64,000 nt of DNA from Pontibacter pamirensis (GTDB lineage Bacteria > Bacteroidota > Bacteroidia > Cytophagales > Hymenobacteraceae): assembly GCF_010015475.1 (NCBI RefSeq), contig NZ_SSNI01000019.1, forward strand, positions 1 through 64,000. The letters run 5' to 3'. Below the pieces are notes generated by a model. The model worked only from the letters and a program-made list of their open reading frames with translations, made no database searches and had not been told where the DNA came from. Every line of letters starts with the position of its first letter. The stretch's first letter is position 1. The position numbers and the translations under genes are program-made. Positions 1-8,981 of this stretch are shown one piece after another.

Positions 1-269
1 GCTTTCTCCAGCTGCTTGTTTCGCTGCTTGAGTGCTTCCAGGTTTTGCTTTTGCTTCTCATTCATGGGTGGTAAAGATATAAGTCCTTGCTCAATCTTAC
101 GCTGGTCGTCCGTAACCCAATGATGAATAGTTTTGACATTGTGTACGCCAAGCTCCTGCATCACTTGCTTGGCATCTTCGCCTCCAAAAAGCACGCGAAA
201 GGCTGCTGCCTTCTTGACTTCCTCGCTATACTGATAGCGGTTAAGTAGTTCTTTGATGTGGTCTTCCAT
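1..269 (-). CDS. IS3-family transposase OrfA-like protein, partial
   Basis: About 89 codons are visible from the ATG at 269 to the window edge. The protein starts MEDHIKELLNRYQYSEEVK and contains a helix-turn-helix segment around EDAKQVMQELGVHNVKTIHHW, followed by a charged stretch ending in LKQRNKQLEKA, which looks like the start of the leucine-zipper coiled coil of IS3 OrfA proteins. OrfA binds the element ends and, through programmed frameshifting with OrfB, yields the active transposase. The C-terminus and the OrfB catalytic DDE domain lie beyond the left edge. It lies on the minus strand, opposite to the kinase gene it interrupts. The family call rests on the HTH plus zipper layout and on the IR-like end at 295. 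Confidence 0.7.
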   Translation of the reverse strand, partial: MEDHIKELLNRYQYSEEVKKAAAFRVLFGGEDAKQVMQELGVHNVKTIHHWVTDDQRKIEQGLISLPPMNEKQKQNLEALKQRNKQLEK

Positions 270-295
270 AGGGATAGTTTGTTTAAAAACTGTCA
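1..295 (-). mobile_element. End of an IS3-like insertion sequence, running off the left edge
   Basis: A transposase OrfA-like frame on the minus strand starts at 269 and leaves the window at base 1. Read outward on the minus strand, the element appears to begin at 295 with TGACAGTTTTTAAACAAACT, a TG-starting end typical of IS3-family inverted repeats. From 296 rightward the DNA codes on the plus strand for the middle of a sensor kinase, so the element lies inside that gene. The other end, OrfB and any target duplication are outside the window. The exact boundary at 295 is inferred. Confidence 0.6.
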
Positions 296-1755
296 ACCTA
301 TTTCAGGAGAAGACCGACGTCGCCTCCCGGTTTCTTCTTTACAATGTCTGTTTTACGTTCATACTGCTAGCTGATATGTTCCTGCTGACTGCCGTGTACC
401 AGCTATCTGATCGGAAGAAGGACACCATCTATTTTGCGCTGCTTGTTCTGGTGGTGCTCAGCGTAATTTTTGTCATACCGCAGTATGGTTGGGGCTGGAT
501 AGTAGGAGGAGCTTTACTGGAAGTAGTCATCAAATTAAATATGCTACGCATTGCACTACAGTCTGCAAAAAAGGGGAAAAGAGGTGCCTGGTTTATTGCC
601 TGGGGAGCAATATGCTGTCTTCTGTTCTTCGTTTTTTTTCTTTCAATGGGTGTGTTTTCAAGAGAATTCCTCCTAGGCTTGTCTCCCTTCAGGTCCATAC
701 TCTATATAATATCTGTTTTAAGCATTCCCATAGCCACCTCTGTATATCTGGGACTTGATTTCGCCTTTATCAACAGCACCCTCAATAGAAAGCTGGCGGA
801 AGTTGAGGAACTATCACAGAAAGCCATCACTCAGGAAAAAGAGAAGCAGGAACTTTTAGCTTCACAAAACGAAACGCTTGAAAAGCAGGTAGCCGAACGC
901 ACGTATGAGCTGAGCCTGTCCTTAAAGGAGCTCAAGGCCACGCAGACCCAACTTATACAGAAGGAGAAAATGGCCTTCCTGGGTGAGTTGACAGCCGGGG
1001 TAGCCCATGAGATACAGAACCCTTTGAACTTTGTAACCAATTTCTCTGAGGTGTCCGTTGAACTGTGCTCTGAAATCGAGGATGAAGCAAAGGCAGGTGA
1101 CCCTGAAATGGTTCTTTCCATCACAGCTGATCTAAAGCAGAACCTACAGAAAATTCACCACCATGGGAAACGGGCCGACGCTATTGTCAAGAACATGCTG
1201 CAGCACTCCCGCACAAGCGCAGGCGAAAAGCAGCTGACTAACCTCAGCGCCCTGGCAGAGGAGTACCTGCGCCTCTCCTACTCCGGCATTCGGGCTAAAG
1301 AAAAGAACTTTCAATGTACCCTCGACACCTCCTATGACCAGAGCTTGGATGATGTGGAGGTGGTGCCGCAGGAGCTGGGGCGGGTGCTGCTCAACCTCTT
1401 CAACAATGCCTTCTACGCCGTGCAGCAAAAACAGAAGCTGGGGCTGGTGGGGTATGAGCCGAAGGTGGCGGTCAGCACTGCAACCCGGAAGGGAAAAGTG
1501 GAGCTACAGGTGTGGGACAATGGTACTGGAATTGCCGAGAGCATTAAAGGCAAAATCTTCCAGCCTTTCTTCACAACCAAACCCACCGGGCAGGGTACTG
1601 GCTTAGGGCTTTCGCTCTCTTACGACATCATCACAAAAGGGCACGGAGGAGAACTGAGCATGGATACTGTGCAAGGAGAGTGGACGGAGTTTACTATCAC
1701 GCTTCCTTATGTTCCTGTAGCCCAAGAGCCCACTCGACATGCAGTTCATTACTAA
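256..1755 (+). CDS. Membrane sensor histidine kinase, 5' end removed by the IS
   Basis: This is the C-terminal part of a membrane-bound sensor kinase. Residues from about 30 to 175 hold four or five hydrophobic segments. A coiled coil (KLAEVEELSQKAITQEKEKQ) follows, then the HisKA H-box FLGELTAGVAHEIQNPLNF with the phosphoacceptor His, then an HATPase domain with N-box RVLLNLFNNAFYAV, G1 box VWDNGTGIAES and G2 box GQGTGLGLSLS. The open frame begins at TTG 253/ATG 256, but those codons lie inside the IS end; genuine kinase sequence starts at about 296. The natural start and sensor N-terminus are therefore missing, and the remnant may be unexpressed or made only from an IS-borne start. No partner regulator lies next to it. 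Confidence 0.85.
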   Translation: MWSSIGIVCLKTVNLFQEKTDVASRFLLYNVCFTFILLADMFLLTAVYQLSDRKKDTIYFALLVLVVLSVIFVIPQYGWGWIVGGALLEVVIKLNMLRIALQSAKKGKRGAWFIAWGAICCLLFFVFFLSMGVFSREFLLGLSPFRSILYIISVLSIPIATSVYLGLDFAFINSTLNRKLAEVEELSQKAITQEKEKQELLASQNETLEKQVAERTYELSLSLKELKATQTQLIQKEKMAFLGELTAGVAHEIQNPLNFVTNFSEVSVELCSEIEDEAKAGDPEMVLSITADLKQNLQKIHHHGKRADAIVKNMLQHSRTSAGEKQLTNLSALAEEYLRLSYSGIRAKEKNFQCTLDTSYDQSLDDVEVVPQELGRVLLNLFNNAFYAVQQKQKLGLVGYEPKVAVSTATRKGKVELQVWDNGTGIAESIKGKIFQPFFTTKPTGQGTGLGLSLSYDIITKGHGGELSMDTVQGEWTEFTITLPYVPVAQEPTRHAVHY

Positions 1756-2067
1756 ACATAATCAGCGTTATGAGGTGCCGATAAGCTATTTTCAGTAGGA
1801 CCTCCTCCACAGCTATCTTTCATCTCAAAACCATACATTGTTTGATACAAGACAAATAGAGGCCATAGGCCTAGTGCAGTGCACAGCCTAATTGCGTCAG
1901 CGCAAAGGCTTCTATTTTCATTTCAGTAAATTGGTGATTTTCAGGACGAGCCTCGGGGAGTATGTATTGCCAATACTTAACAGCAGGAGCTAACCAGTTG
2001 AAAATGACAAAGATAAGCACTTATAGGCGCTAGCAATACCTGGTGTTCTCACTACCCCTGCTGTACA
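1756..2067. other. Gene-free stretch
   Basis: No convincing ORF, hairpin or RNA gene is seen between the convergent ends of the kinase and the Kelch gene. A 17-nt string at 1755-1771 (AACATAATCAGCGTTAT) recurs with one mismatch at 6850-6866, also just after a gene. Confidence 0.5.
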
Positions 2068-3266
2068 TTAATCAAGCCGCCATATATCAGTTGCCAAGTA
2101 ATCACCATTGTTATAGCCTAACCCTATAATTGCCCGGCCCTCCAGGGAGATAGCATTTATTTCGTATACTCCGTTTCCGGGATAACCCTCCTCAAGCCCA
2201 TGCCACTGGTCTGCCGCGGGGTTATATCGCCACACTTTGATGGGCTGGTTAAAGTTGTAGGCGGCATTGTTCAAATCACCAAGCACATAGCCGTAGCCGT
2301 TTAATGAGAAGCCCCTCATGCTGATGATAGAGGGCGGCAGGCTGGCTTTCTGCTGCCAGCTATCCTTGACTGGGTCATACTCCCAGCTTGTGCCGTCTGC
2401 CTCCATGCACATGCCCTTCCCATTCACCACGAACCCCGCGGCAACATCTGTGCCCGGATAAGCAGCCAAGGCTGAATAGGTGTCTGTCGCCGGGACATAG
2501 CGCATGACTTGCCCGGTGAAGCCGACGAGGTAAATCTCATCCTCTATAACCAAAGGGACCTGGACATGCAGAAGGGCGTCGGGAACGTCGTTTTTCTGCT
2601 CCCAGGTGTTCTGCCCGGCATCGTACTGCCAGAGGCGCTTTCCTCCTAGGAAGTACCCTTTGTCACCGAGGCTAAAGACAAGGGGCGGCATGAGCATCTT
2701 CTCGGGAAAATTCCCCCTTTTGTCCCAGCTATTGTACCCAGACAACCGCCACACGCCCCCCTGTTGCTGACGGCAAACACCTGGTTGGCGATACCCAGCA
2801 GGAAATTTGAGCCATTAAACCAGGGCTCAGGGTCAACGATGGGCTCATATTGCGGCATGTCTGTGAGCAGGGTCCAATGGGCGGAGGCATCGTCAGCGGT
2901 ATCAACCACCACCAGCACCATTGTGTCTGTTGCCGAAACACCCCCCTCAGCCGTCACTTTCAACACAAACAGGTACTCTCCCTCTGTCAACTCGCTTACC
3001 TGTGTTTGGGCAGCTGACGCATCCGCTATATGGAAAGAGAGTGGGCCGGCAATTTTGGACCAGCCGTAATTGGTTATATTCCCTTTCGTAGCAGAAGACT
3101 GGCTGCCATCTAAAAGCGCATTGTCCTGTGGCAAGGTGATGGACTGGTCAGGGCCGGCTTTGGCTTCCACTGTTGTTTGTAAGTCAGCGTCTAAGTCCTC
3201 TTGGCAGGAGAGGAGTGGCAGCTGCGCTAACAGCAGGATGAAAGTTAATCTGAGGTGTGGTTTCAT
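2068..3266 (-). pseudogene. Kelch-repeat/PKD lipoprotein, frameshifted in a G tract
   Basis: The first frame (3266 down to about 2760) encodes a lipoprotein signal ending LLSC and a PKD-like domain (AGPDQSITLPQD, VLKVTAEGGVSATDTMV), then the start of a Kelch-type propeller (HWTLLTDMPQYEP). The propeller continues in another frame from about 2754 to 2068, with the blade motifs LWQYDAGQNTWEQK, SWEYDPVKDSWQQK and VWRYNPAADQWHGL. The switch lies at a run of six C on the plus strand (2756-2761; six G in the mRNA). Seven, or four, G would join VFAVSNRG to GVWRLSGYNSWD. The whole gene would be about 400 codons. It would have been a surface-exposed lipoprotein of unknown ligand. Sequencing error, phase variation or decay cannot be told apart from this sequence. 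Confidence 0.8.
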
Positions 3267-4228
3267 AACAGATGCTTTAGGGACAGGCGATGAGTAGCAG
3301 GAAAACGAAAAGCACTTGGCTGCTTCAGGTACTGCTGAAAGGGCCAGCTATAGAGCGAGGGTGGAGTCAATAAGCAGGAGGTGTCAAAACGGGGAACGCA
3401 GTGCGGAGTCAGCAAGGGCACCAAAAGCAGTGTCGTGCTAGCGGCACTGCAGGCATGCCGACAAGGCGGCATGAGCCTATTCTTCTGCAAGTGGAAACAC
3501 AGCTGTCAAAAATGTGGCTGCTACGTTAGAAGGAAAAACCTATTCAAGTTATACGTCTCACAAGAAAATCGGTAGAGCTGTAATTAAAATTTTTATTGAT
3601 TAAATTGCAGTAACAGGTAAATACGGTAGAACTATTTGTAAACTATTTCAGGATTATACCATGACCTCTTTTTTGAGCAAAGTCTAAACAGCGCCTATAC
3701 CAGCAATTATGCCACCTTTGCCTTAAATTTATGGCGATTAACTTACAATCCAATATAACGGCAATATAGTCATATAATAAACACGTATGTAATAGTGGCC
3801 ATGCCTGCTACAGTAGCAGCTATTTTCCGGAACCCATACTTCTATCATCTAAGAGCGAGGCTCTTACTTTTACTTGAATACACCTCCTATACCGATAGCG
3901 CACCCCTGCAATTGGTATTCGTGATAACTCTAAGTTGAGCTATACCCCATGTGCTTAAATTCGGGCAGCTCGTCGAGAAACAAGCTCCTATTGTAGGCGA
4001 GGGAAATCTGCTGATTCGTCATCAGGAACAATAATTTCCCACAAATTCTACTCAGCCTTCCAAATGCGACGCCATCCCGGCCACATGGGCAAATACTTAT
4101 GCCATGTTCTGAAGACAGTAAAAAATCCTGCATCACATCTAAAAAACTGTAGGAGAAAGCAACTAGTATCCGCAGCAATTTTACCTCTTCCATATTCCTT
4201 TATCATTTCACCAAACAAATAATTCGCT
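3267..4228. other. Long gene-free stretch
   Basis: No ORF with convincing protein character is seen. Overlapping short frames on both strands (for example 3381-3575 and 3930-4341) show no domain and contradict each other. A 20-nt box at 4108-4127 is repeated with one mismatch at 5878-5897, in the leader of the next lipoprotein gene. The region probably carries the promoter of the haloperoxidase-like gene, but no clear TAnnTTTG element was found. Confidence 0.4.
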
Positions 4229-5602
4229 ATGAAACCACTATTCAAGTCTTTGTTATCCATGCGCAACCGCCGGAAAGCATCTTGTCTGTTCGTGCTTTTC
4301 CTCTTCAGTTTTTTGTACAGTTGTGAGCAAATAGAAGACATCTTTGACGAGCCGCCAAAAGACAGCCAGGGGAATGCAACTCAGGAGAGTGCCACTGTGG
4401 TCTATGACTGGTACAAACTAATAGCCCGGACTCAACTGCGTGCAAACCCGCAACCCGTCACATTGCTGAATATCAGAAATTTTGCCTATATAGGAGTAGG
4501 CCTCTATGAAGCAGTACGCCCCGGCATAAAAGGCGCTGTGAGTTTATCTACCAAACTCTACCTAATGCCAGCCATGCCCAAGCCGGATTCACATCGGGAG
4601 TATTTGTGGGGCGCCGCTGCCAATGCTGCCTTGGCCAGTATGTTCAAGCAGCTTTTAGTGGGGCTGTCCGAAGCTAATATAGCCCGTATAGATTCAATGG
4701 AGAATGCCTATAACAACCGTTTCAGGCTAAGCACCTCCGATGCCGTGATTAGCCGTTCTCAAGCCTATGGCCGTGCGGTTGCCACAGCCATCTACAACTG
4801 GTCTACCACAGATGATTTTAACCTTTCTAGCCAAGGCTATGAATTACCCCAGGGTCCTGGTGCCTGGGTACCCAATCCTCCAGGCTTTGCCAATCCGGTA
4901 GGTCCTTTTTTAAAGGATTCAAGACCTTTCCTGGCCTATAGCCTAACCGCTACAACGCCTCCATTACCTTTTCCTTATTCAGAAGATGAGTCATCTCAGT
5001 TCTATGAAGCAGCAAAAGAAGTATATGATATCTCAAAAACGTTGACTGATGAGCAAAAGGCAATCGCCAGATGGTGGGCTGATGGGGGAGGAACAGGTGT
5101 AGGAGTTCCTCTACCCGGGCATATTCTTTCTATTATAACAGGAATACTGGAAAGCAGGAATGCGAAGCTTGGGAGAGCTGCCGAAATTTATGCCAAAACC
5201 GGTATAGCGATGAGAGACGGTCATTTTATTGTATTTCGGGATAAATATCATTATAACCTGCTTCAACCAGTGATCTACATTCGCCGGCACATTGATCCAA
5301 CCTGGCTATCTTATTTGCCTTCCCCTCCTTATCCTGAGTATCCTTCCGGAAAATCCGGATATTATAGTCCTGTGATGCAGGTGCTAATACAAGAGTTTGG
5401 TGATATTCCGGTAACTGACAACGCGTATGCCTGGAGAGGCGATGAACCGCGGCATTATGCTTCCATTTCAGAATTGAACCAGGAGGTGGCTATGTCCAGG
5501 GTTTATGGCGGCATACACTACAAATTCACGATGGACACTACGCGGGAAATAGGCAGAGAATTAGGTAATTATATAGCTAACATTGATTTGACTCCCCACT
5601 AA
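4229..5602 (+). CDS. Vanadium-dependent haloperoxidase/PAP2-like lipoprotein, variant active site
   Basis: This is a 457-residue lipoprotein: the signal (CLFVLFLFSFLYSC) ends in a lipobox Cys at residue 32. Met11 is an alternative start that still keeps the signal. The body is all-helical and matches the vanadium chloroperoxidase/PAP2 family of Bacteroidota. Motif 1 is KYHYNLLQPVIYIR (residues 339-352), motif 2 is PPYPEYPSGKSGYYSP (around 375) and motif 3 is SRVYGGIHYKF (around 425). In the family, motif 1 normally carries Arg where Gln346 is found and motif 2 normally reads PSGH where PSGK is found. Two oxyanion or acid-base residues are therefore replaced, while Lys339, Arg and His of motif 3 remain. 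The fold call is firm; haloperoxidase or phosphatase activity is doubtful. A hairpin terminator follows directly. Confidence 0.8.
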   Translation: MKPLFKSLLSMRNRRKASCLFVLFLFSFLYSCEQIEDIFDEPPKDSQGNATQESATVVYDWYKLIARTQLRANPQPVTLLNIRNFAYIGVGLYEAVRPGIKGAVSLSTKLYLMPAMPKPDSHREYLWGAAANAALASMFKQLLVGLSEANIARIDSMENAYNNRFRLSTSDAVISRSQAYGRAVATAIYNWSTTDDFNLSSQGYELPQGPGAWVPNPPGFANPVGPFLKDSRPFLAYSLTATTPPLPFPYSEDESSQFYEAAKEVYDISKTLTDEQKAIARWWADGGGTGVGVPLPGHILSIITGILESRNAKLGRAAEIYAKTGIAMRDGHFIVFRDKYHYNLLQPVIYIRRHIDPTWLSYLPSPPYPEYPSGKSGYYSPVMQVLIQEFGDIPVTDNAYAWRGDEPRHYASISELNQEVAMSRVYGGIHYKFTMDTTREIGRELGNYIANIDLTPH

Positions 5603-5614
5603 CTCATCCGGATA

Positions 5615-5654
5615 TACAAGCCTCAGGTTTACAATGTTAAACCTGAGGCTTGTA
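5615..5654. terminator. Perfect hairpin terminator after the haloperoxidase-like gene
   Basis: The arms at 5615-5631 and 5638-5654 are perfect complements (ACAAGCCTCAGGTTT core) around a short loop. It starts 12 bases after the stop codon. It has no long T run. Confidence 0.75.
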
Positions 5655-5917
5655 TGTACTTGATTCTTTCATCTGCCTGTTAGAAGACATACTTTACCTT
5701 GGTGTATCCATGAGGCCACCCAAGGTAAAGCTGTAGGATAAGGAAATGGACTACTACACCAGTTCCGGGAATTGAAAACACAGTGAGAAGAGCATCAAAC
5801 GCACCTCTGACGCCTGACAAAGAACGTCAACAAGGTCAGAGCAATCGTTCTCAACGGCCAGGCACAAGAAGCAATGATCTGAAGACGGTAAAAAATCTGA
5901 ACAACATCCAAACTCCT

Positions 5918-6736
5918 ATGAGAAAACAATTCTTAACCGCAGCAACTATTCTTTCGGCAGCTATCGTTTTTCATTCATGTGAGCTGTTAGATGATGAGCT
6001 AAAGCCACACAAGGGACGGTATACAATTGAAAGGATCAATGAAAACAACTTCCATTCCAAGGGATGGAGAGAACAGCAGGTCAACAATGTCTCTGGCAAT
6101 CAACTCTTTTCAGATGAGTCTGAACACGTGGAGATTGTTTGCGGGCCTGAAAACAACAGTAACCCGCGCTTGCTTGAAGGGAGTGTCAAGATGAACCTCC
6201 CCACCTCTGATGACCCGACACTGAGAAGGGTTCGCCTTCGCAGGGTCGGATACAACGGAACACGCTTAGCGGATTTAACAGAGCTAAAGTACAGTACCTA
6301 CGTCATCAAGCAATCGCCAACCATCATGGTTTTACAGGTGGATTTGGACAACGATGGGGACAGGGATGGAAATATATTCTATAACCCCTTAGAGTATTTC
6401 CAGGGCAATGCCTACATCCCTGTCGTGTACAACACCTGGCAGCAATGGGATGCGCTGAAGGGGATATGGCATATTGAGCTTATGGAGCTACCGGAGTTTT
6501 CGGATAACATAGTTACCATAAAGGAATTAATCAGCATACCGGCATATGCCGATGCACGTATTATTGATACGCCGCCTATGGGACATAATGGAGAGGGTGT
6601 GCGCTTTACTATAGGAGGCAACCCACGGGAACTGTTTGATAATACCATAGGCTATTTTGATGCTTTGATTATCGGAACAAAGAATCAGAAACGTTCAACG
6701 CTTTTTGACTTTGCCTGTAACCCTTCGGATCAATGA
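5918..6736 (+). CDS. Hypothetical lipoprotein with an Asp-rich DxDxDG loop
   Basis: The frame is open from 5783, but the ATG at 5918 is chosen because it starts a clean lipoprotein signal (MRKQFLTAATILSAAIVFHSC, Cys at residue 21). The mature part of about 250 residues has no recognised domain. Visible features are a calcium-loop-like VDLDNDGDRDGN around residue 145 and a beta-rich composition, so it is probably an outer-membrane-anchored surface or periplasmic protein. A 20-nt box just upstream (5878-5897) matches one upstream of the preceding lipoprotein gene at 4108-4127, which hints at shared regulation or recent duplication of the leader. Function is unknown. Confidence 0.7.
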   Translation: MRKQFLTAATILSAAIVFHSCELLDDELKPHKGRYTIERINENNFHSKGWREQQVNNVSGNQLFSDESEHVEIVCGPENNSNPRLLEGSVKMNLPTSDDPTLRRVRLRRVGYNGTRLADLTELKYSTYVIKQSPTIMVLQVDLDNDGDRDGNIFYNPLEYFQGNAYIPVVYNTWQQWDALKGIWHIELMELPEFSDNIVTIKELISIPAYADARIIDTPPMGHNGEGVRFTIGGNPRELFDNTIGYFDALIIGTKNQKRSTLFDFACNPSDQ

Positions 6737-6875
6737 CAGGGTATATGATGCGTAGAGCAGGTTATTTTATTATTTTACGATCATAATTCCCCGCTTTCCT
6801 GGGTCACATGCTCTGACCGGCAACAGGAGAAAAACATTCGTTCCTGGGGAACATAATCGGCGTTATAGAACAGTG

Positions 6876-6904
6876 AAGGCTCCCCATTATGAGGAGCCTT
6901 TCTT
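6876..6904 (+). terminator. Rho-independent terminator
   Basis: Stem AAGGCTCC (6876-6883) pairs with GGAGCCTT (6893-6900), followed by TCTT. It ends the transcript of the hypothetical lipoprotein, about 140 bases after its stop codon. Confidence 0.7.
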
Positions 6905-6949
6905 GTAAACTTCTTGGCAAAGCCTTTAAAAAATTTGCTCGCCATATTG

Positions 6950-6967
6950 TACTACATTTACTACATT
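6950..6967 (+). promoter_or_regulatory. Tandem 9-bp repeats just before a start codon, possible operator
   Basis: TACTACATT occurs twice head to tail (6950-6958 and 6959-6967), ending 6 bases before the ATG at 6974. Ribbon-helix-helix repressors often bind short tandem repeats at their own promoters, so this could be an autoregulatory site of the downstream gene. That role is an inference. Confidence 0.4.
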
Positions 6968-6973
6968 ACGTAC

Positions 6974-7552
6974 ATGAAAGAAAACGAGAACAGGAAGGAT
7001 GACAGAGCCACTCTCAAGGTTCCCCACTCCACCAGGCAGAAGGTGACTATGTTGGCCGCTGCCTTGAGTGTGCCGATGTATCAGGCGATAGATGACTTGG
7101 TATCACAAAAGCTTGCAGAAATGGGTGTAAACATCAAAGATAAAAATACTATGACACAGCGAGATGTAATAGATGCCATGGCGGCATTAGCAGAAGTAGT
7201 AAAGGTGAACAGGGAGATACCAGGCTCTGAGAGCATTATAGCAGAAGCCAATGAGAAGATAAAGGAGTTCATCCCTTTGTTAGGGGCTGAAGCAGTAGCA
7301 GGGGCTACTGATGTGTCTCATCGTGTGGGGGAGATAGTATCAAAAGAGGAATTGGCCGCTAAATACGGCTATAGTGTAAAGGAAATCGAACTTTTAATTC
7401 AGGACGCCCTTGCCATCCTGAAGGATGTTTATTCCGATGCACTGGTTATAGAGTTGCTTGATATGGTCAAGAAACACAAAATGAATTTAATCACGACGAA
7501 ACACTTAATGCTTCGGGACCTGAGAAGGAGGGAAAGTCACGGCAGGGCATAA
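6974..7552 (+). CDS. Small soluble protein with a possible ribbon-helix-helix N-terminus
   Basis: The ATG at 6974 (MKENENRKDD) is preferred over an upstream TTG at 6914, because the extra residues would be hydrophobic and would run through the tandem repeats. The protein is 192 residues. Its N-terminus reads RATLKVPHSTRQKVTMLAAA, which has the strand-helix-helix rhythm of ribbon-helix-helix DNA-binding proteins (beta strand TLKVP, then two helices). The rest is helical, with a second helix-turn-helix-like segment KYGYSVKEIELLIQDALAIL. No toxin-like partner lies beside it. It may be a plasmid-type or accessory DNA-binding protein; the family is not recognised with certainty. Confidence 0.55.
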   Translation: MKENENRKDDRATLKVPHSTRQKVTMLAAALSVPMYQAIDDLVSQKLAEMGVNIKDKNTMTQRDVIDAMAALAEVVKVNREIPGSESIIAEANEKIKEFIPLLGAEAVAGATDVSHRVGEIVSKEELAAKYGYSVKEIELLIQDALAILKDVYSDALVIELLDMVKKHKMNLITTKHLMLRDLRRRESHGRA

Positions 7553-7857
7553 TCAGTCCTGGTGACACTGCTTATAATCCTCAGCTGATAGGTGCCCCTT
7601 CATGTGAGCAGCTATGCCCACTGTACTTTCTTATAAGCCCATTTATGTTAAGCAAGACGAACGGTTTCGTGCATGAGACGGGCAAGGCCATCGGTCGACG
7701 CATGTCTTGTGCATAGTGTTGCTTGCAGGCACTTCTTCATTTATTTTCGGCAAATATTACCTTAATTCTGACTTTGCTTACTTCTTTTGCAATTGAGATA
7801 AAACTTGTCTGGCAGGAGACTTTCTATAAATGCTGCTACTAGATTACCGTACAAACT
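7553..7857. other. Gene-free stretch between convergent genes
   Basis: No ORF, clear hairpin or RNA gene was recognised. Confidence 0.4.
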
Positions 7858-8448
7858 TTAGTTTTTAACTCTGGCATAGATGCCAACCAACTGAAGTTTT
7901 ATCCAACTTGCGGTCCTAAAATCATAGTAGTTCTTACTTACCAATAGCTCAAGTGTATCCTTTTCAACTACCTTAATATCTTCAAGCTTGCCCCACAACT
8001 CCTCATTCTGCTGCTCCACGTTAGTGCGGTCAAGGTGAACAACTTTATTCTTTTCATCATAGCTATACCCATAACCAATGCCATTAAGACCGTTTCTGAG
8101 ATAAGTTACTGCCCCATTGTCCCAGGTCATACGTGGATCTGGGAAAGGTACAGATAGGCGCTGTGTATTGTGTCTCATAGGCCTTATCTCCAAATAACTA
8201 TGAGGATGATTAAAGTTATATTGAGTATTGATAGTAGATTGGCTGATCTGTTCCATTGCATTGGTAGAGACATTGCCGTCATTGTTCAGATCTACCTGCC
8301 TGTCCGCCTCCAGCGATTCCATCCTGTAATAGCCCGCAATGCTTGGCATTTTCTCATCCTTTTTACAAGCAGTTGCTAGCAGCATAGCAAGAAAAACAAG
8401 AGAATAGATCGGGAGTAAGATGTGGGGATGTAATTTGCTTATTTTCAT
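7858..8448 (-). CDS. Hypothetical lipoprotein, possibly lipocalin-like
   Basis: The 196-residue protein has a lipoprotein signal (LPIYSLVFLAMLLATACKKDE, lipobox Cys at residue 28). The mature part starts IAGYYRMESLEADRQVDLNNDG. An opening IxGxYxxxS followed by antiparallel beta-rich sequence is the usual look of small lipocalin-like lipoproteins in Bacteroidota. No catalytic motif is visible. It stands alone on the minus strand with no operon partner, so no role can be assigned beyond an outer-membrane-anchored protein. Confidence 0.65.
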   Translation of the reverse strand: MKISKLHPHILLPIYSLVFLAMLLATACKKDEKMPSIAGYYRMESLEADRQVDLNNDGNVSTNAMEQISQSTINTQYNFNHPHSYLEIRPMRHNTQRLSVPFPDPRMTWDNGAVTYLRNGLNGIGYGYSYDEKNKVVHLDRTNVEQQNEELWGKLEDIKVVEKDTLELLVSKNYYDFRTASWIKLQLVGIYARVKN

Positions 8449-8981
8449 ACTATACTTTTTTAAATAATATTATCTTAACCCAATCTGATCTCATTCTTTC
8501 TCAAGGTGAATGTTTCAGCTTACAAGCAACGTTTAGTATGTATGGAATTCTATTCGGCTTATCTGTCGAAATCGACAAATAACCGGAACCGGACTGCCTA
8601 ATATACTATATATTCCGGTCAATATAACATACACCTGCCTAGAGTCTCCGCTCCCGCGAAAGTACCAAAATCAGCGGGTGCGATTCCAGCCATTCAGGGC
8701 TGTTTCGCTTATAACTACTGTTATGTTAATTAGAAGCCGCTTCTAAACAACGTACAATTCCGGACGCACAAGGGGTAACACTTTTCAGGCAAAACCGGGA
8801 TTCGCTTCCAACAATCTCCAACAATTCCACCCTAAACCAGAAAAGCCCGTGCATCACTGCAGGAGCTTTTCTGTGTTCAACTAATCAATACTAAATGAAA
8901 GAGCTATAAAAATAAAAAATCCTGATAATCTGTGATATGAAGGGCAAAAAAGCCACTCCTCACCGGATGTTTTTTTTGTCG
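8449..8981. other. Gene-free stretch with one weak hairpin
   Basis: No gene is seen. A hairpin AGAAAAGC (8839-8846)/GCTTTTCT (8865-8872) could end a transcript, but no gene feeds into it on either strand. A GGTGCGATTCC string near 8675 resembles a tRNA T-arm, but no cloverleaf could be folded around it. Confidence 0.4.

Noticed and set aside
3381..3575. Short plus-strand frame in the gap before the haloperoxidase gene
   Set aside because: It has no domain or start context and is contradicted by an overlapping minus-strand frame.
3930..4341. Two overlapping minus-strand frames before and within the haloperoxidase gene start
   Set aside because: They overlap each other and the real gene, and show no protein-like pattern.
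8641..8720. Possible tRNA or tmRNA fragment (GGTGCGATTCC string)
   Set aside because: No cloverleaf or acceptor stem can be formed around it.
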